A stretch of DNA of 64,000 bases, from assembly GCA_020091685.1 (NCBI GenBank), contig CM034598.1, positions 16,473,362 to 16,537,361 of the forward strand. Direction: 5' to 3'. The notes beneath the pieces were generated by a model. That model made no database searches and was not told where the DNA came from. It saw only the letters and a program-made list of their open reading frames with translations. The DNA comes from Lutjanus erythropterus (Eukaryota > Chordata > Actinopteri > Lutjaniformes > Lutjanidae). Below are positions 59,720 to 64,000 of the stretch, piece by piece; the stretch's first letter is position 1, and each line of letters starts with the position of its first letter. Position numbers and translations under genes: made by a program.

Positions 59720-61930
59720 TCTGTAAGTGCTTTTTTACATTAGACTTTGAGTACTTGGATAGTGACAGCATTTTCACAGCGGGAGAGCAAAACTTGCACT
59801 GACGTTGTTTGACTTCTTCTGATTTAAAGACTAATTATTTGTGGCATTTCCACCAAGTGAAAGTTTTATTTCCCACTAGAGGCCATGATAATGAATTGAC
59901 TGTAAGGTTAGCGATGGTTTCTCTGAGGCCAGTGTTGTTGTGAGACTTCTAAATTGTTGTAATGTATACAGACTTTTACAGGCAGCATTTGTTCTTTATT
60001 TTAAATTATTTTTAAAAATCGTAATCCTGTCAATAATCTTTTTTGTATCCTAATTATGTAATCCTGTTACATGTAATCCCTGCCAATTCTGACAACCACA
60101 AAGCAGCAGCACAAGTACCTCATTAAAACGACTGTTTCTCTGAAAACCTGCGTCTGTATTTTTGAAGGACTCCCACGTTGCATCCTTTATGCCAAACTGA
60201 GAGTCTGAGAAAAGCTATTTGTTTACGGTTCCTCTTTTCCCGTTCCTGTTCCTGTCATGTGACTGATCAGAGACAAAACTACAGAGAAGCGAGGAAACAC
60301 TAACGGCAACATCTCCTTCACCGTCCATGAAAAAGGGAAGTGGGAGAAGCGCGAACATGATAAAGAAAACAGGAAATTTGCTCGCAATGAAGAACACTGT
60401 GCTGCCTTTCACATGAGCTTTAATGTGCCCTGTATCGTACCCTCGGAGAGAGAAGCTCTCGTCTTCATCGGTACTTTTGATGCTCTCGACTCCTGCCTGC
60501 CTTGTATCTGCCTGCTTGTCAGAGAAGCTTTACATTTTTAACTGGCTTAGAGTGTCTTATGGCAGCTAGGCTTCTTCCCCTGTGTGTGTATGTGAGTGTG
60601 TGTGTCTGTGTGTGTGTGCGTGCATGCGTGTATGATTTATCTTGAGTCAGCAGGTGTCCACCATAGCCTGGGAAGTCCAGTTTCAGTCCCTGACTGTGAC
60701 AAAACCACCAGTGTGAGTCTGGAAGAGAGCTCAGTAAAGGATAAGATGAACACACATATGCAGAAGCATTTAAATGGGGAAAAGATCTCCTGTACATACC
60801 AGTGCTCTCCCACTTGAGCAGTTCTATAGTTAATTTGGCCAGAAGTCCTCACAAAACAAGTGCATAATGCTTTTGAATAGAAATTATCATTGCTTTTGTA
60901 ACTGCAGAGCTACTTTTAGATGGAAATTTCCATCACTTTTTGATTCTTGTTTACAGAGAAAGACTATTGTTTTAAATATTCATACACTGTCAGTTCACAC
61001 ACACTTCTAGGCATCAGTGGAGGAGCAAGCAAGAGTGATTTGAGAAGCAACCTTGTTTGATTTATGTGACTACAGCATTTTAGAAAAAATAGGTTGCAGT
61101 ATTGTGCATTTTTTTTCTTAAAGAAATAGTTCATTCATTCATTCAACCTTTTGGCCTGATATCAGACTGAATTGTCAGCTCATTACACTTCACATTTCCA
61201 TATTCAGTCTGACTGCCTCCACTCTAAAAGATTTCACTGGGGGAGCAGGGATTCAATTTTCCCTTACCATTCACTTGAGACCAACGTAATTTTGAGTCAA
61301 CAGTGGTGCCATGATAGCATAGTTTGTTTTTGCCCCCACGGTCTATGTTTTTATTATGAGACGGTGAATGTGTGAGGGGTGGCTATGTTATGTTGTTATG
61401 TTGTGGTCATAAAGTGTGTAGATCAGCTGTGTGTTGTGTTTGGTGCCACAGGAAAAAAAGAGGAGTCTGGTGTTACTCTGGTGTCTTCATGTACTCAACA
61501 CAGCAGAGTTTGTCCAGACTGTGAAAAAGTAATGTTAGCTAGTTGGCAGCTAGGAGTCAGAAAAAAAAGCAGTTAAAGTAGCAACGAGAAGTTTCAAATA
61601 TAAAAAAGTAACACTAGCTCTGCATAAAGAGGGATTTTCTGTGGCAGCAATCACAGTAACTGTGATGCTGCAACCTGAGCTGATCGACACACTTCTTTTC
61701 TTTAGTCAACCTAAAGCAGCTTTGATAGCAGCATTTATATTACTTGCCTTGCTTATATTATTCCTCTTTGGTTATGGCGCACAGCTTGACAACCCTGTTT
61801 CAGTATTTGTTACAGGAACATGGTGTCAGTGCCGTATCATTGCACGAAAGTGTCTTGTTTTTTGATGTCACTAGTGCTGATGTGAGCAGGAACTACAGAC
61901 GATGAATTGTGCTGTGAGTCAGCTGCACAA
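59720..61930. other. Intronic or intergenic stretch with a (TG)n tract
   Basis: A (GT)n-rich tract lies at about 60,582-60,632. ORFs on either strand here are short and lack recognisable domains. Nothing else stands out. Confidence 0.35.
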
Positions 61931-62099
61931 CGTTTGGTTTAATGTCCTTTGTACGGCCACCTGGCCCAGCCAACACTTACCGCCATGTGGACGCTGTGCC
62001 TGGGTATGGAAGCGTGAGCCGGGTGCCAACAGGTGACGTGCGAGCCAAAAATGTGGCCAGGAGGCAGGCTGCTAGAAAGAGTGTCAGCGGAGGAAGTCT

Positions 62100-62200
62100 G
62101 AGGGACAACAGCCGCTGCAGCAGGAACAGCAGCGGTAGCAGCAGCTGGAGCAGCAGCGGCGGCGGCAGCCGTAGCAGTTGTAGGAGCTGCCTGCAGTGGC
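62100..62200. repeat. Imperfect (AGC/GGC)n trinucleotide repeat
   Basis: A GC-rich tract of AGC, GGC and AGT triplets. The Ser/Gly-rich plus-strand and Ala-rich minus-strand ORFs across 61,939-62,355 arise from it. No splice signals or domains support translation. Confidence 0.6.
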
Positions 62201-62384
62201 AGCAGTGGAGTCAGGCGGTCTGCATCCATCACAGTGGGGGGGTCCTGTCTGTCAGGTCTCCATTCGTGGGAGTTGAGCCGGCCCCCTGCAGCTCCAGGGA
62301 CAGCAGGCAGCAGATTCAAGTCAAGGTCTGCAGCAGTGGCTGTGCCTCCCAATAACTCAGGAGTGGAGGCCTGGGCAGAAGATG

Positions 62385-62600
62385 GATCTCTATATGATAT
62401 ATTGGGAAATACACTTATCTTATTCTTTCCAAGAGTTATATGTGAAGATGGATCTCTGCACAGTAAATATGTAGCTACAGCCAGTTAGCTTAGCTTAGCA
62501 TAAAGACTGGAAACAGGTGGTGGTAAACAGCTAGCACAGCTCTTCCCAAAAGTAATAAAATCTGCTTACCAGCTCCTCTAAAGCATGCTTACCAGAGGTG
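62385..62600 (+). repeat. TTAGCTTAGCTTAGCATAAAGAC-type interspersed repeat, second copy
   Basis: Contains GTAGCTACAGCCAGTTAGCT, TAGCTTAGCATAAAGACTGG and AACAGCTAGCACAGCTCTTC, then AGTAATAAAATCTGC and CAGCTCCTCTAAAGC. Matches 37,560-37,745 in the same orientation. Confidence 0.65.
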
Positions 62601-64000
62601 ATGGTAATCAAGAGACAAAAATAAGTGTGAACACAACAACTTGCCTATTTACATGAGTGAGACTGTTTCGTGGTTGGTCTCCAGCGCGGAAGCTCCTGGC
62701 CAAAAAACAGACATGCTTGTAATCAGATTTTGTTACCTTTGGGTAGTAAAATGCTTCCCCCTTTTACAGTCTTTATACTAAAGCTCCTGTCCAGACACAT
62801 TTTAAAGTATGTAAAAATTATCTGCTATCATTAATATTTAGTTAAACAAATCACTGTATCTAGCCTCACGCCTGCCCACTACTGCTGCTTGTGCACGCAT
62901 CTACATGATTAGCATTAGTGTAAGAGCAAACAATGGAGAGATTCAGGCATACATGTTTGAGCCGCAATCACAGGCAACTAGCAGTAAGTGTATTCAGGAT
63001 CTTTTATGTTTTTTTCTAAGTTGTTTGTTAGCTTGTTAGCTTGTAACTGGCAGTTACTGACACAGCTAAAGCTAACTCTCACCCTCTGTACTGACAGGTC
63101 CACTCTGCACTGGAGGATTCTTTGCTGGTGACATTTACATGTTACTAAATCTAGTTTACCAGGGGTACATTTGAATCTCAGATTTTAGTGCACCGACATC
63201 TCTTCTCTCAGTAGAGAAGTGTAAAAACATCTCTTTAAGGACACATTTGCACAGATACTAGTCATTTAGACATTTTAGGTGGCATAAAAACATGAAGGAC
63301 ACATTTTTGAGTCGAGGTAATCTTTAATGAGCTACCTTTGTATAGAGCCAGGCTAAATGTTTCCCCCTATTTCCAGTCCAGCTGCTGGTTCTAGCTACAT
63401 ATTCACCATGAAGACATGAGTGTTGTAACCACGTATAACTCTCAGGTAAGATATAAAATAAAGATGTTTCCCAAAAATTACTCTTTTCATTTCTGGGCAT
63501 TGTGCCTTTGTCCGTCCACTTGGCCACCTTGACTGATTTTGCAATTTAAATGCAGAATATAGGCATAATAGGAGTTGCAACTGTCCAAAATGTTTTTTTT
63601 TCCTTACATTTTTGTCATATTTCTTGTTATATTCAGTAGCACTGCATTGTTACAAAAGTCCTCTGCACCTCTTGGCTCTTCAAACCTAAATTAGGAGCTA
63701 CTTTTGATGTTCCCTCGCCGTGCTGTTTGCACATTTCAATTGACAAGTAGCCAGTCACACATCTTTCCTCCCTGTCAGCCGGGTATGTGAAGCTGACACA
63801 TCAAAGTGAAGCCTAATGCACATGCAGACTGAACAGGCACAATTGTCCTTGAAATATTCGGACTTCATGGCTCTTTGCTCACATTTACATCTGGCACTTC
63901 CATCATGGCAGAGGCATGCAGCACAGAAAAGACAGAAACACCAGCTGTGCATAGAATGTGACCAGTATAGAATGATCACTGTCACATGGTTTGCATGTTT
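62601..64000. other. Right edge of window, nothing recognised
   Basis: AT-rich sequence. Small minus-strand ORFs at 63,324-63,580 and 63,755-63,985 have no recognisable domain. No exon is supported. Confidence 0.3.

Noticed and set aside
61939..62355. Overlapping 137-aa ORFs on both strands
   Set aside because: Both are translations of an imperfect AGC/GGC repeat and its flanks; Ala-, Ser- and Gly-rich composition reflects the repeat, and no splice sites support an exon.
1..64000. Search for a prokaryote-style defence system, CRISPR array, phage or operon
   Set aside because: Gene structure, splicing and repeats are clearly vertebrate; nothing of this kind is present.

Overview
The window is vertebrate nuclear DNA, almost certainly from a teleost and probably a percomorph fish. 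It has large introns with GT-AG sites, small exons, AATAAA polyadenylation signals, many microsatellites and dense short interspersed repeats of kinds familiar from spiny-rayed fish. Nothing prokaryotic is present: no operons, CRISPR arrays or phage genes. The genes belong to a neighbourhood comparable with human chromosome 5q (MXD3 and PRELID1 at 5q35, GRIA1 at 5q33).

Layout. 1-1,540: left flank with no firm gene. 1,767-7,132: mxd3 (+), six coding exons giving 200 aa, with one TIR element in intron 1 and another in intron 5. 8,546-15,530: prelid1 (-), five coding exons giving 210 aa plus a 5' non-coding exon. mxd3 and prelid1 are convergent, about 1.4 kb apart. 15,690-16,600: a diverged tandem array with a unit of about 100 bp, just outside the prelid1 promoter. 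17,530-19,060: a GGTTCT-rich array followed by a long inverted-repeat element. 19,932-21,047: intronless coding region of a neuropeptide Y receptor of the Y2/Y7 type (-), probably npy7r; a strong acceptor just before its ATG and a good donor at 27,787 suggest a 6.7 kb 5'UTR intron. That interval holds a broken Tc1-like transposon. 28,000-35,100: intergenic, repeat-rich. 35,150-42,832: a RING/coiled-coil/PRY-SPRY E3 ligase gene (+), 436 aa over six coding exons, related to TRIM62 but with no B-box exon seen. 42,850-50,100: intergenic, with a tandem repeat block at 47.8-49.4 kb. 50,366-50,423: one candidate signal-peptide exon, possibly exon 1 of gria1. 50,424-64,000: no further coding exons recognised; repeats only.

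The genes do not form a pathway. MXD3 is a nuclear repressor of the MAX network, PRELID1 a mitochondrial intermembrane-space lipid-transfer protein, NPY7R a Gi-type peptide receptor, and the TRIM-like protein a ubiquitin ligase. Exon models were assembled by eye from splice signals; in all three spliced models the exon lengths sum to a whole number of codons. I found no convincing undescribed system. The most unusual items are the B-box-less TRIM with a 14-nt microexon, the 100-bp tandem array beside prelid1, and several foldback elements.
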